Below, one piece after another: positions 36,263 through 48,918 of a DNA stretch of 64,000 nt (the stretch's first letter is position 1; every line of letters begins with the position of its first letter). The translations under genes and the position numbers were made by a program. The stretch lies in assembly GCA_013180625.2 (NCBI GenBank), contig SNVD02014772.1, positions 62,001-126,000 of the forward strand. Reading direction: 5' to 3'. Source of the DNA: Boswellia sacra. Lineage: Eukaryota > Streptophyta > Magnoliopsida > Sapindales > Burseraceae. The notes under the pieces were generated by a model that made no database searches, had not been told where the DNA came from, and was given only the letters and a program-made list of their open reading frames with translations.

Positions 36263-39193
36263 TTAAAATAGTGTGCCTGGAACATGATCATCATGGCAGC
36301 AGCAGAAAGTTGTGAATTTCTCCATGTAGCGGTGGCACTCAGGGCATGTCATGCTCTGTGGTGCTCTCCCAGAAATAGCTGAGAACTCAAAGCGGCAACA
36401 TGGATGAGCAACCCCATGAAGCTTCTGGTGGTGCTCCACAAATGACAAGTCGAAACCTTTAACAGGCACATGCTCCTTCCAGATATCATACTCTAACAAT
36501 GTAGACACGATAGTGCTTCCGTGGCCATTGACTAATACATTTGAACCTTTGCTGAGCACAGCCCATCCGCCATCTCTGTCATAGCTGAGCAGTTTCTTGA
36601 TCTCTTGCATCATGGGGTCATGGTCATCCGCTCTGCCTAGTTGAATCTTGGAGAATAGCATGCTCTCTAAACGAGTCCAGAAGAACCACACCATGGTGAG
36701 ATCTTGCCAGAAGTAACCAAGCTTTTCTACTTCAATGGTTGCCATGACTCTCCGCACTTGCTCCCTCTTGCTGCTCTTACCCACGTACACCATCTCCAAT
36801 GGAATGCGCGCAGCAGCCGCAACCGATTTAGCTGAGGTTGCAAATTTTCTCACCCATTCGATATCATCACCTCCGTACACGAAAATGTATTTGCCTTCTT
36901 TAATCTGATGAAAAACATATTGATTATTAATTAGACAAATTTTATTAATGTATAATTTTATATAAAAGGATAACAGAATATCATTAGTGAATTTGATACA
37001 AAAATTCATTTTAATTACCCAGTTCAGAATTGCTGGATCAATGCCATTAACGAGAAGCTCAAGCCTCCAGATCTCTTCCTTCCAGAGAGCCTCCTCTCTC
37101 AAGCTGGTGAAAGGGAAGGCATTGCTGCCCCAAATCCACATCATGTGGAGTGCATTAGGGCTGGCCACCCTCCCTTGAGGGTCTAGCACGACAAGGATTG
37201 GCTTGTTCTTGAAGTGCCACACCTCCTTGATGAACCTGATAACCGCCTTCTCTATCAAGGTAGGATGGTACACTGTGTACCATGGCATTGAGCGCTGTAG
37301 TTCTTCAAATTGCTTTTGCATTGGATCAGTCCACTCGATCGAACGGTCCACGATTGGGATCCAAACAACCTCATACTGAGCATGACCACCGAACGCATGT
37401 TGCCTCGATTCACTGTAAATCTGTTCCAGAATTGAAAGCTCGTCTTGGGATATGTTTAGGTCAGAAATGAGCAGCAATACATTCTTCCTCCGCAGAGCTT
37501 CAATGCTAACCTGTTTATGAAATCAAAATTATTTATTTCATTAGCGCTAGCTAATTAAAGCTTTAAAATTTTTGTAATTAATAGTATGATAGAAAAGCAA
37601 ATTAACCGTTCTCTTAGTTGAACCATCAACAAGAGGCTGCAAATCATCCTTGGCATAGATCAAGCTCTTTAGAATCTTCATGTTATCAACGTGGACCGTA
37701 TCGAAGAGATGCAGAAGAAACTGATAGGATTCAAAATCTCTCTTTTCCTCTACAGTAAATAGAGTATCATTAAGCAATTATAATTGAGCGCGAGTCATAT
37801 TGCATGTTTAATTTCAAGGAAAGAAAGCTTTACCAATGTGTTGGTAACACATATCCAGCTGTTTTTTAAGGTGGTCATGAATGGTTTTGAGTTTGTGGGC
37901 TAAGGTGGATAGTTCCCATGACTCCGTAGTGGATATTGCATACCTGAATTCAATGCGTCAGACCATAGAATAGTGTAGAATTTGACAAAAAAAAATGGTT
38001 TATATTTGAAAATGCCACAATAGCATACTAGATTGCCTGCTAATTAAGATATAATTAGCTAGCTTTCTTTAACGAGTAGGGAGTCATACTCATAGCCCAT
38101 GGTTGTGAGAGTAGAAATCTGAGTTGCGCAAGCCACAACACTCCTAACGGTCCAGTAGACGGCGATTGGGATATGAGCCAAGCCGATGGAAAATGCGTGC
38201 ACATCCTGTGAAATGTAGGCGGATGGTAGGTCATTGAAATCAATGACGCACTTGGTCACATCCATCATAGCCTTGATCAGATTGTTAAGTGCGTCAAACT
38301 TGGGCTTCAATGGTCCTGTATGCTCCATTATGTAAGGTAATTGCTTCAGGATTGCCATTGATTTGGCTAGTTGGTTTGACGTGTAAATCTGGGCAAGTAG
38401 CCAAAATTCTCCGTAGTTTAGAGCAAAGGCTGCTAGGGCCAGCACCAACTTAGCATCCCAGGAATAGCTTGATAGAATATTGAACAGAGCCACTGTTGTA
38501 TTATGCGCGTCTGTACCACTCAAAGCCTTGTATGATATCTGAAATTTCATATTGAAATCGTATGTTTAAGTAAATAAAACTAACAAGTATATATATGAAT
38601 TCCCCCTCTGAATATTCTGCAACATGAAACAAGAAATTATATGCAAATGCAATTATCCTTTCAAATGACCTCGCATCCAATTCGGTCAATCGTGTATGAT
38701 GTTGCTTCAATCATTGCAATGAAACCGGCTTGCTGGGTCTTGTCCTCGATCTCCAGTTGAGCTTGGAGACCCTGCAATAAATACAAGTGATTAATTAGCT
38801 AGCATTAAACAACAGAAACTTGCTGGAAATTATAACAGGTCAGCTAGGGCTTCTACATATATAATATTCACATTTGCATCCATGTTGTTTAGAAATTAAT
38901 ATTCAGAAACACATTTGTTAGAGCTAGCCTGCCAACTATTATAATTTCATAACATAACAAGCACAGGAGTACAAAAATATCATCACCTCAGAGATATCAA
39001 CTTGAAAGGTAGCGCGCCTGAGGATGTCCTCAACGAGATAGAAAAGTGGTTTGACATCAACCGCTCTCCCATCAGGAGAATGAGTTGCCTGAATTTGCTT
39101 CGCCATCAAATTGTCATCAGACAGGGTGACCATGCTGCGGTCACTCCTGATGAGTTGCTGGGAAGTGGCACTGGAGCCTGTCCGAAGAGCCAT
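36263..39193 (-). CDS. SEO: SEO gene 1: sieve element occlusion protein (714 aa, 7 exons)
   Basis: Phloem P-protein predicted to assemble into filaments in sieve elements and to help seal damaged sieve tubes. Exons on the minus strand: 39193-38987, 38771-38670, 38538-38090, 37943-37834, 37749-37607, 37510-37019, 36904-36263. All junctions are GT-AG and all phases agree, giving 715 codons with stop TAA. SEO_N covers about residues 20-300 (DDNLMAKQIQATHSPDGRAVDV). A thioredoxin-like segment, RRKNVLLLISDLNISQDEL, begins near 343. SEO_C lies at about 470-700. The C-terminal Cys motif CPECHRYM...CCC is at about 688-704. The start is the first ATG after a TATA box 98-107 bp upstream. Length is normal for the family. 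Of the two Arabidopsis genes it is more like the shorter (SEOB/SEOR1) type. Intron 6 is in frame and stop-free. Confidence 0.93.
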
Positions 39194-39290
39194 GGGTTGA
39201 GCTGTGCAAAGTAAACTTTGAAGGAGTTAACGAAGGAAAGAATAAGAGATTGGATATGGCTTGTGTGTTTTGTTGCAACGTTTCTTGGCC

Positions 39291-39345
39291 CATATATAGG
39301 CATCAGCAATGGAATGTAGCCCCATTGAATCAACTTCTTTGCTTC
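39291..39345 (-). promoter_or_regulatory. SEO gene 1 core promoter: TATA box and shared 19-bp block
   Basis: The minus-strand TATA box CCTATATATG lies at 39291-39300, about 100 bp before the ATG. The shared block reads GAATCAACTTCTTTGCTTC (plus strand) at 39327-39345, one base different from the other two SEO promoters. A GGAATG word sits between them (39311-39316), as in the other copies. Confidence 0.65.
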
Positions 39346-40962
39346 CAGGCCAATCAAAATGTTGGATCGTTAAGAGGAAGCCTGCCTTTCGTGGTCCCTT
39401 TCCTCTCACTTTACTACAGTGTCACGGGACCCTGGGAATCATTGTGATTAGCAAGGTTTACATATATATGTTTTAAATCTCTTATTCTAGATTCTTTGTT
39501 TACGGCAGCTTATATATTTTTCTATTCATTCTTGTGGGAAACATTGTCCTATGAATCATATTAAATTAAATCTTTTTCATATGTCAGTAGTTATTCTTAA
39601 ATTACCAACACTAGTTACTTTTCTCTCATATGCTATAATCACTCATAGTACGTTAGACAATTACTTGTTTTATAAAATTACATGCAGTATAACTTTGCAG
39701 TGAAGTCTCTACATATGCTTGTGTCAGCATTCTGGGCTCAAATTATTTTTCTATCTTTGTTTTTTAATTAAGGTAATCAAGTGATTAAACTTAAAGAGAT
39801 TAGAATATACAGTATCATTTTTTTTTTTAACTTGTAGTGGAATAAAGGCTGAAGCACGAAACATGTTGAACCAATTACGTGCTTTTGTTCCTTGCTTGAT
39901 TCCCTTTTTTACTTGTGCTAATAATTGAGAATTTCTTTTTTTCTTTTTTCACTAAAAGCAAAGAATGAATAGGGGGAAAAAAAATGAAAGATATGATTCC
40001 TTGCTTTTATATAGATAAATCTGGGATTTGATGTATAGAATCAAAGACAGATCTAGGTAGGGAACATTAACTTATATTTTACCAACTTTCGATCTTTTCA
40101 TGTACAAATTGTTATTCTGCCACAGATTGTCAACATCTAACAAAAATTGTTTCAAATAAAATTTCCTTTTTTGTCTCATGACCAGCAAAGATCAAGGTAG
40201 TAAACTCTGGATGCATGGTTTTCATCTTTAATGCTATAAAGATCCTTGCTTGTCTTAACTTATACAATATAGCAATATTGATATTAACTTGATTAATTTT
40301 TAACTCTATATACATGCCATGCCCCATCCTTCCTCAAACATTAATATAAAATCAAGTTAAACTCTCCCTTGAGATGGATGTGAGAGGATTGGTTTTATAC
40401 TTCTTTTAGTACGTATATTATCCTCAATACATTGGAGTTCCTTGCCAATATAGTGCTGGACACGGTGAATAAATATGATATGGAATCATGAAAGATATGG
40501 AGCTTATACGCCTAATTAATAAACTATAATAATAATAATATGATAATAATATTTTAAACTAATGGCTCACAAATTTTTTGTTCTCATTATATTCAATTAA
40601 TTAAATATTCTTTAAATTGGAAAATAATATTTCCTAATTAAATAAGATGTTATTGTATAAATAAGTTTTCTATTAGAGTAATAATTACTATCATATATAT
40701 TAAATAAATCTATTAACAAAGGATTTGCAATGTTTTGTCAACTAAAATACTCATGAGTCCCTATATACAATTTTAATAAAATTATTTAATTTTTTATATG
40801 TTATTAATTTTAATAATTTTATTTTTATATTACACAATTTTTGTTGATATATTTTTTATTAATTTATTAATAAATTTTTTATATGGCTCATCCAACTCAG
40901 CCCCTAAAAGTTCAATCTTGCGTTCGCCACTGGACTAACTAATGTGACTTTACCTTGTTAAA
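39346..40962. other. Intergenic between SEO genes, AT-rich
   Basis: No gene recognised. It holds distal upstream DNA of SEO gene 1. Confidence 0.5.
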
Positions 40963-41007
40963 AAATTCTTGTATAAAATTTTTTAACAAAATTTTATACA
41001 AGAATTT
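40963..41007. repeat. Perfect 20-bp inverted repeat, 5-bp loop
   Basis: AAATTCTTGTATAAAATTTT (40963-40982) and its exact complement (40988-41007) surround TTAAC. It abuts the left end of the MITE at 41011. Confidence 0.9.
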
Positions 41008-41010
41008 AGT

Positions 41011-42295
41011 TAGGTAGTGTTTGTTTTAATCACTTAACACTTTTTAGATTTAAACACTTTTTAGAACTTAATTTACACGATGTTTGTTTGCTTTTTTAGA
41101 TAGTACTTAAAAAAAGTGGTAAGAGAATATTTAACCTTTAATGTGACTTTTTTACCTTATTAAAATGTAAAATGTTTATATTTATACAATCATTTAAAAG
41201 TTAAATAGTTAATAAAATTAAATCAAAATTCTTTTTTATTAAAATAATTAATATTATATTTCTTACAACCTTTAAAAAATAATTATTAACTAAAATTAAA
41301 TAATAATTCTTTTCCATTTAAATAGTTAATGTTATATTATATAAACTCATATGATATTATTATATAACTACTCTATCATTAATATTATCAATTTTTAAAA
41401 TTCATTCCTCCAATTAGATCAAGTTTAAGTCATATCAATTTGTATAAAAAAATTGTAAGAGTAGTATTTTATTAATTACATTTTGAGGATCACATTTTGA
41501 ATTATAGAAGAATAATTCTATTAATTAAAGTGCTTTCCATTTCATAAACTTAAAAAAAAACTAATATGATATTTTAACTGACAATATTAAATATTAATTT
41601 TTTTACTTTAAATTTACACTATTAAATAAAAAAATCCTTAGCAATCTAATAAGTAACCTTTAAAGTTTTAATAAAACTGTCCCTATAATATGTAATAAAA
41701 TTTCATAAAATATATTACCTATTTTAAAACTCGATATTTATAATGATATCAAAATTTTTAATAGTTATTATTCAACATATTATTAGCTAATTAATTTGAA
41801 ATATTAATAGAAATAAATGAAAGTTTATCAATTATAAAAAATATTTATCATATTTTAATATGGTAATTATAAATATAGTAATAAATAATATAACAATTTT
41901 ATAATAAATACTAAAACAATTACAAATATATCAAAATTGTACCTTTTAATAAATTAAAATAATATTCATAAATAAAAATTTGATAAATTTGATATTATTT
42001 TAATATGTAGGGATATTTATGGAATAAAATTTTTAACACCTCATTTAGACAATAATGATTAGAAAATTGGATAAAATTTATATTATTTTAATATGTAGGG
42101 ATATTTATGGCATAAAATTTTTAACACCTCATTTAGACAATAGTTATTAGAAAAAGTGATAAATTTTCACTTTTTCAATTAAGTGATTTATCACTTAAAA
42201 TAAGTGCTAAATAGAAAAACAAACAAAAATTTTAAAATTTAAATCTAAACACTTTAAGTGTTAAGTGATAAGTGAAGGAAAACAAACACCACCTA
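41011..42295. mobile_element. Non-autonomous TIR element (about 1.3 kb)
   Basis: The left end TAGGTAGTGTTTGTTTT pairs with the right end, TAGGTGGTGTTTGTTTT in reverse complement, followed on both sides by CACTTA-type words. The interior is AT-rich and non-coding, with an 89-bp tandem duplication (AATATGTAGGGATATTTATG at 42002 and 42091). The target duplication is not clear, so the superfamily is open (hAT-like or Tourist-like). Confidence 0.65.
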
Positions 42296-45062
42296 AGTCT
42301 TTGAAAAAAATTATTATAAATCAAGTTCAAATAAAATATCGATGAACTAAACTATATATATATATATAATTGAGAAAAACACAATAATATTTTTCATCTT
42401 AATAATATATAACAGAAAAATATGTATATAATAATTTATTGAAGTTGAAATATAAAAAGGAATTACAAATTCAGATCTCAAAAATTATTTATAATTGATT
42501 ATATAATAAATTTTTGTGCAAGATAAAAGGGCGAGGGCCTTTCTTTATATGGCTATTAATTATGACTTTAGGAAATCTATTCATATAGGGAATCCTTATT
42601 TAGATAGTAGATATTATTTTTCGATCTAATGAAACTTTAAAAAGAATAACCGATTAATATATCATAAAAGCAAAAAAGTATATAGATATACTTATTAATA
42701 TCCGTTATATCTTTGAATAAATGTAGTAATATGTAATATGTGAGAAGGCCGAAATAGGAAAATCATATGGTGCATAACATATAAAAATATAATATTTAAA
42801 TAAATTTAATAATTTTTTATTGACTTGATGGGGCCTGTGCTCCCTTAACCAAAAGCATGGTTCCACCCTTGACCCTTAAAGAGTCGCGACGGTTTTCCAT
42901 ACAAATCAAGTCTAAGGTACTTTCTATGCAGCCTTTTGATCCACATTATAAACTCTTCTCTGTACAGGCATGCGAATTCTTTCTGATATCTAATGAAGCA
43001 AGAAATTTCAAATCCCAAACTCTATTAACTAAATACCAAACACGAGTGTAAAGATTATATATGTATACATATATACACATTAAGATATATATACTAAAAA
43101 TTAGGTTACGTGTTTTTATATTTTGAGTTTTTATTTTTAAAATTTAGAATGAATATATGGTTGGTTTTAAATTATTTTAAAATTTAAAAATCATATGTCT
43201 TGATTTGATTTAAATACATTAGTAAATATTGGTTTTCAAATCTTCTAAAAATGTAAACAAACAGCATGAATTTGCCCATATATATTTAGATTCCGGTTCT
43301 CTTTTTTCGTTGGAGATTTCTCTGTGTTGACACGGTGAAATGGAAGGCGAAGAACCAGATTAATCCATACCATGATTTCGGGTGCAGCATATGTTAATTA
43401 TTGTGCCTTCAATTCCTCCTTGGTTTAAGGTCACATTGGTTTTTTGTCAAAGCGCGAGACAAGGGATTTTCAATCTTTTTCGTGCCCTTTGAGCTTCGAT
43501 ATGGACAGACTTTAATTGTTAATTCGCAAACTACATACTATAATTGCATGATCAACTTGAGTTCAACGACCTAGGAATTAATTATAATATATATAATTCC
43601 CAATTTAATAGTTAACCCTTTTCGTTTATTTATCACATCTCATTTTATTTAATTTGAAAGTTAACCATTTCCGCTATTTGTAACATCTGATTTCTTTAGC
43701 TAAGGACATTGTAGCATAGTTTAGAAAATCTCGGAACAAAGATTTGATGAGTTGCATGTCAAGCGATTAATAAACCGACAATGTTTTCTTACTGTCCATC
43801 TCTAAAATCGATAATTTAATACGCGCGCGCGCACACACATATGCATGTATATATAATTTTTTAACCCGTCAAACTCTACAAATTAATAACCAAATATCTA
43901 TTGAGTTGTCAAGTTATCTAGAAACGGTAGTGCATAAGACCGTTTAGTTATGAATTTTGTGTTTTGATTTTTATAATTTTATCCTGAAATGAAAAGAAAG
44001 ATATGTTTTTACATTTTTCAACAAGAATAAATGTGTTTCGTTATATCTATTTTATATTTTCATGTTAAATAAATTATATTTGAAAAAAAATTAAAAATAT
44101 TTTTAGTTTTAAATATTATAAAATAATTAAAATATAATTTTTAATGTATTATAATAAAATTAATTTGAAATAAAAATAAGGAAAAGAAAATTGTTTTTTG
44201 TGTTTCGCTGTACGGAAAACATATCCAAGCAGTTTCATATTCCCCAAGACTCTCAAACCAAAACCAAAACAACAAAATCACACCAAATTTTTTTATGACG
44301 TGATTTTTTTCCCAAAAAAATCCTATAATTTTCGCTTTTTTTTTTTCAGTCAATTCTAGCAATAGCTTATATGTTTAGCTAGTTAAATTGTTAATGAAGA
44401 AGATCTTGAACCAATGTCACAAACCTCATATTGAATCTGATAACTATAATAAAGTTTACAACCTTTGCAAAGATAGTATGTATATATGAATGAGAGATGG
44501 CTGCAATAAAAAAGAATATGTTTTCATCTTTCGCTAAATTATTGGTCTCGTGAGGCAGAAGATAAACCTCAAGTGATTTTAGAATGGAAAAGTTTCTTTT
44601 TTGATTATATTATTCAATAAGTTCTGGATAATCTTCTGTTTATTAAGTGTTGCATAATTGGGTATTTGTTAATGATCTTTATTAATTCTGCTGCATACTT
44701 GCAATAATGGCTTGAGTGCTGAGAACCGAGCTGTCAAATGACAATTAGACGATTGGATGAATTACGATTTTGATCCATGATTCCAATAATTTGTTTTTCT
44801 TATTAGTTTCTACCTAGCATTAGCATATATATCCAGAACAAATAAAGATATAGAGCTGAAAAAACAATTTATTTGATTCAAGGAAAAGATGGATAAACAC
44901 CAATTCGTTGTATCATAAAGTACAATAGCAGTGTAAACAGAAAAGCAGACACTCACGGCTCATCTTAACTCTCACACGAGTCAAATTATTGCAAACTGGC
45001 TACTCATTAAAAGCAACCTTACCATAATAGTATTGGATCACCGGTAGTATGGCTGAGGATGC
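42296..45062. other. Intergenic between SEO genes, AT-rich
   Basis: It contains a (TA)n run near 42353 and a 35-bp alternating purine-pyrimidine tract at 43821-43855. No gene or recognised element is seen. Confidence 0.5.
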
Positions 45063-48000
45063 TTATTCGTCGCAGCACATATACATGATGTACCTCTCCA
45101 TGACCTTTCCACATTCGGAGCAAACCACTTTTTCTGGAATCATTCCAGCAGTACCTGGTAACACGAGTCGGCTGCAATGATGCGGTGTGTAAAGTTGCTT
45201 AAGGTGCTCCTGCAATGCAGGCAAAAAACCAAGCCCGGGCACTTGCTCCTTCCAAACATTATACTGTTCCAAACAAGTTAACATGGTATCGCCCTTTGCT
45301 CTGGTCAGTTCACCTGATCCTCTAGCAAACACTGCCCATCCACCTTCACTACCATCATAGCTGAGCAATGCCATGATTTCGTGCAATACCTGGTCATTCT
45401 CAACAGTCCTGCCAAGCTGATTTTTGGAGTGCCACATGCTCTCTAGCCTAACCCAGAAGTACCAGATTGAGGTTAGATCTGCCCAATAGTGGCTGAGTCC
45501 TTCTACAGCTATGACCCCGTTGTTCCTTCGGACGCGTTCCTTTGGGTTACTCTTTCCAACATAAACCATCTCCAGGGTTATCCCTGCAGCTTTAGCAACA
45601 GCAGCTGCGGTAGTTGTAAAGTTTCGGATCCATTCTATGTCCTCTCCTCCATACAAGCAAATGTACTTTCTCTCTGCAATCTGATAAATCATGAAATTTC
45701 CAATATCAATATCCACAGCTATGCTAAAGGAAGATGCACAAAATCGAAAGAACCATGGGCAGATGATCTAAAAGACAATATATTTACATGATAGTGTATG
45801 CATCATTCATATATAAACAGAAATACTTTGTCATCGGAATTAACATGCAAGTAGTACTAAGGTGTTATGATGAGGGAGGTACCCAGTTGAGAATCACTGG
45901 ATCAATGCTGTCCACCAACAATTCAAGTCTCCAAGACTCTTCCCTCCATAAAGCTTCCTCCCTTGAGGTGGTGAAAGGGAAGGCCAAGCTCCCCCAAATC
46001 CACATCATAGGGAGTGCATTTTGGCATACAACTCGTCCTTGGGGGTCTAAGACAACAAGAATAGGCTTCTTTGCAAACTTCCAATGTTCCTTCACGTATT
46101 TTACGACAGCCCGGTCAATCAATGAAGGGTGGTGCACTGTGTACCATGGCATGGTCAATTTCAAATCCTCAAATTGCTTTTGCTTGGCGTCGGTCCATGG
46201 GAAGTTTGGGTCTAGAATTGGAAGCCACACAACCTCATAGTGACTGTCGTGCCTGGTTGAATGTCCCCGAGCATCATTGTATATCTGTTCAAGAATGGCC
46301 AGCTCTTCTTGCGCGATATCTAGGTCTGATATGAGCAGCAACACATTTTTTCGCCTTAGGACGTCAAGGTTTACCTATTTTTGTCATGCAGAAGGGGAAG
46401 GCTTAATTAGTACTATACGTTGGAAGCTGAAATACTAATTTGTCTATAATAAAGTGAAAGCAATTATTATTTGTTTTAAAATTAAGTCCTATATATAAGA
46501 TCCTTGCGTTATATTTTAAATTATTTAAAAGTGCCAAATTGGTTATGGAACAGAGAGCAGAATTATCATAAAAAATGGGGAATTTATTCATGTCAGAATG
46601 TATTTGATTAGCTAGGTAGTTAAAATAGTTAACAGGGAAAAGGAGAGGGAAAAGGAGCAAACTCTTTTCTTGGTGACTCCATCAATAAGCGGCAGTATGT
46701 CATCCTTCTGGTAAATCAATGCCTTGAGAATTCTCATGTTGTCAATGTGGACCGTCTCAAACAAATGTACAAGGTTTTGATAAGCTTCAAGAGATTTCTT
46801 TTCATCTGTTGAGATTCCATAAATACCCAGCTTAAATTAGCAATGGGTATGATGTTGCATATGTAATTAATCACCTGCGAACATTCATCTACAAAGTTCC
46901 GAAGGTTTTGATTTTACCTACGTGCTTGTAGCAGTTCTGCAGTTGAGTTCTTAGGTGGCTGTCCATGTTGTTGAGCTTGTGAGCCAAGCTGGAGAGCTCC
47001 CAAGCCTCTGTAGTTGATACCATGTGCCTGGAGCCCAAAAGAAATGTTCATATAGATAATTATAAACATTACATGAAACATTTTCTAATGTAGCATACTC
47101 TTTAATCGTAGGCAATATATAAATTCGGAGGTGATCTAGTTGGCTCTCATAGAATAACATTAATTGCAATTATGACAATACTATTTTGATATTACTACTT
47201 GCAAATGGCTCAGATCATTTGTAGTCTTGCAAGTTTTAGGAGGAGTCTACGATGAAATTGTTGATGCTTGATATATATATAATTAGTGGTCATAAGGGCG
47301 AGGTTATAATGGATGTGTGTGTGTATAGCTCATTATACTTACTCGCGTCCTAACAGAGTAAGGCCGATAAGTTGGGATGTACAAGCCAGCATACTTCTGA
47401 TGGTCCAGTAGACCGCAACTGGTATATGAGTCAAGGCTATGGAAAGTGCCTCAAAATCTTCTGTAATGTAGAGAGATGGTATCTCGCTGAACTCAGAAAT
47501 GCACTTGCTGATATTTACCATTGCTCTGATGAGGTTTTTGATTGCATCGAACTGTGGCTTTAACACGACAGAGTTCTCTAAGATTTCAGGTAATTGCTTG
47601 AGGATTGCCACCGCTTTGGCAAGTTGGTTTGAGGTGTAACTCTGAGCAACAAGCCAGAACTCGCCATAAGTCACTGCAAAAGCCGATAAAGCTAGCGCCA
47701 ATTTTGCTTCCCATGAGTGGCTGCTTAGCATGTTCAATATTGCCAATGCAGTTGCGTTATTATCCCCACCACCAGAGCACTTGCACGTCATCTGTCAATC
47801 ATTTATGCAGCGCTAGCTAGTTATTCACAATCATAGATGAAGAGAAAATTCAGAATTAATTTTTTTAATTAAGTACCTCGCAGGCAATTTTATCAATGAG
47901 ATATGCCAAAGCTTCAAGCATGCGCATGAAGCTGGTTTGATAAGTCTTGTCATCCCAACTGGCGTCTGTTAGAGCTTGCGTTTCCTTCAAGTAAGAGTTA

Positions 48001-48766
48001 AATTAGAAAAACTTTTTAATGATTAATTATTTAAGAACAAAAATGCGAATGGTTTATTAATTAGAATAATTATTCAAGAATATTAAACACATATATAAAT
48101 AGTTTGTCTGTATTAATCTATATTCTTCATGCTAGATATCATGATCCACGTACAAGAGAATATTTAGAATTAGAGCATTACCCCAGAAGCAGTAATGGCC
48201 TCAACAGTTGGAACGGCTCGTTTGAAGATGTCCTCAACGACTTGAAGAAGTGGTTTGACATCAATTACGCGTCCGTCAGGAGCATGGGTCGTCTGGATTT
48301 GCCTCGACAACGCATTGTCATCAGATGCTGAGAACATCATTCGGTCAGCTTTGAACATTGGCTGCATAATTTGCTTACTACCTGGCTGTGCCTGACCACC
48401 GACTGCTGTTTGCTTGTGTCCCATCTGCGGCTGCATGATGCCTGGCGTCGGTCGGTTGAGAAGCTGCATATTGGCTGGTGTTTGATGGCCCGGCATGTGC
48501 TGCTGCACATTCGTTGGACTTTGCTGGCTAGACATTTGTTGCTGCACATTGGTTGGACTTTGCGGGCTGGCCACAAGTTGCCGCGGCTGGCCAGCGGCAG
48601 GGGTTTGCTGTGGTTGCGCAGTGGCTGGTTGTTTCAGAATTCCTGTTAGTGGCATATTGGCCATTAGAGGGTTGTTGGCTAGGTTAATATTGAGTGGCAT
48701 ATTGGCTGCTGATGAGCGCAACGATGGCTGCTGGTTGGGTGCTGGTATTTGCTGCCCGGTAGCCAT
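45063..48766 (-). CDS. SEO: SEO gene 2: sieve element occlusion protein with Gln/Pro-rich N-terminus (834 aa, 7 exons)
   Basis: Phloem filament P-protein paralogue of gene 1. Exons on the minus strand: 48766-48182, 47984-47877, 47791-47343, 47027-46918, 46805-46663, 46374-45883, 45680-45063. Junctions are GT-AG, phases agree, and the total is 835 codons with stop TAA. Exons 3-6 have exactly the lengths of gene 1 (449, 110, 143 and 492 bp). Residues 1-140 are a Gln/Pro/Asn-rich, probably disordered extension with a 13-residue repeat (SPTNVQQQMSSQQ, SPTNVQQHMPGHQ, then TPANMQLLNRP; residues 70-106). SEO_N starts near 141, the thioredoxin-like NVLLLISDLDIAQEEL near 474, and the Cys tail CSECGKVM...CC is at 816-832. 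The ATG at 48766 is the first after the TATA box. The longer N-terminus recalls the SEOA/SEOR2 type of Arabidopsis. Confidence 0.93.
48442..48559 (-). repeat. 39-bp coding tandem repeat in SEO gene 2 exon 1
   Basis: The segment encodes residues 70-106. Two 39-bp units are nearly identical (TGCTGCACATT.GTTGGACTT shared on the plus strand) and a third is diverged. The unit is a multiple of three, so copy-number changes keep the frame. Confidence 0.75.
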
Positions 48767-48863
48767 TTTGAGCAACGCAAATTAAGGAAACAAGAGAAGG
48801 TTTAAGGTATAGAATATTGCAGGAACGGATGGCTATATGTTATTTTGGTGCAGCAAGCGTAGG

Positions 48864-48918
48864 CTTTATATAATTATCAGGAATGGAATAAAGGCAGCTG
48901 AATCAACTTCCTTGCTTC
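48864..48918 (-). promoter_or_regulatory. SEO gene 2 core promoter: TATA box and shared 19-bp block
   Basis: The minus-strand TATA box TATATAAAG lies at 48864-48872, about 100 bp before the ATG. GAATCAACTTCCTTGCTTC lies at 48900-48918 (plus strand) and is identical to 905-923. A GGAATGGA word occurs between (48881-48888). Confidence 0.65.

Noticed and set aside
36263..37477. A single 404-codon exon
   Set aside because: It reads through the stop-free intron 6 of SEO gene 1. Both splice sites match gene 2 exactly in position, so two exons are the better model; retention is noted as a finding.
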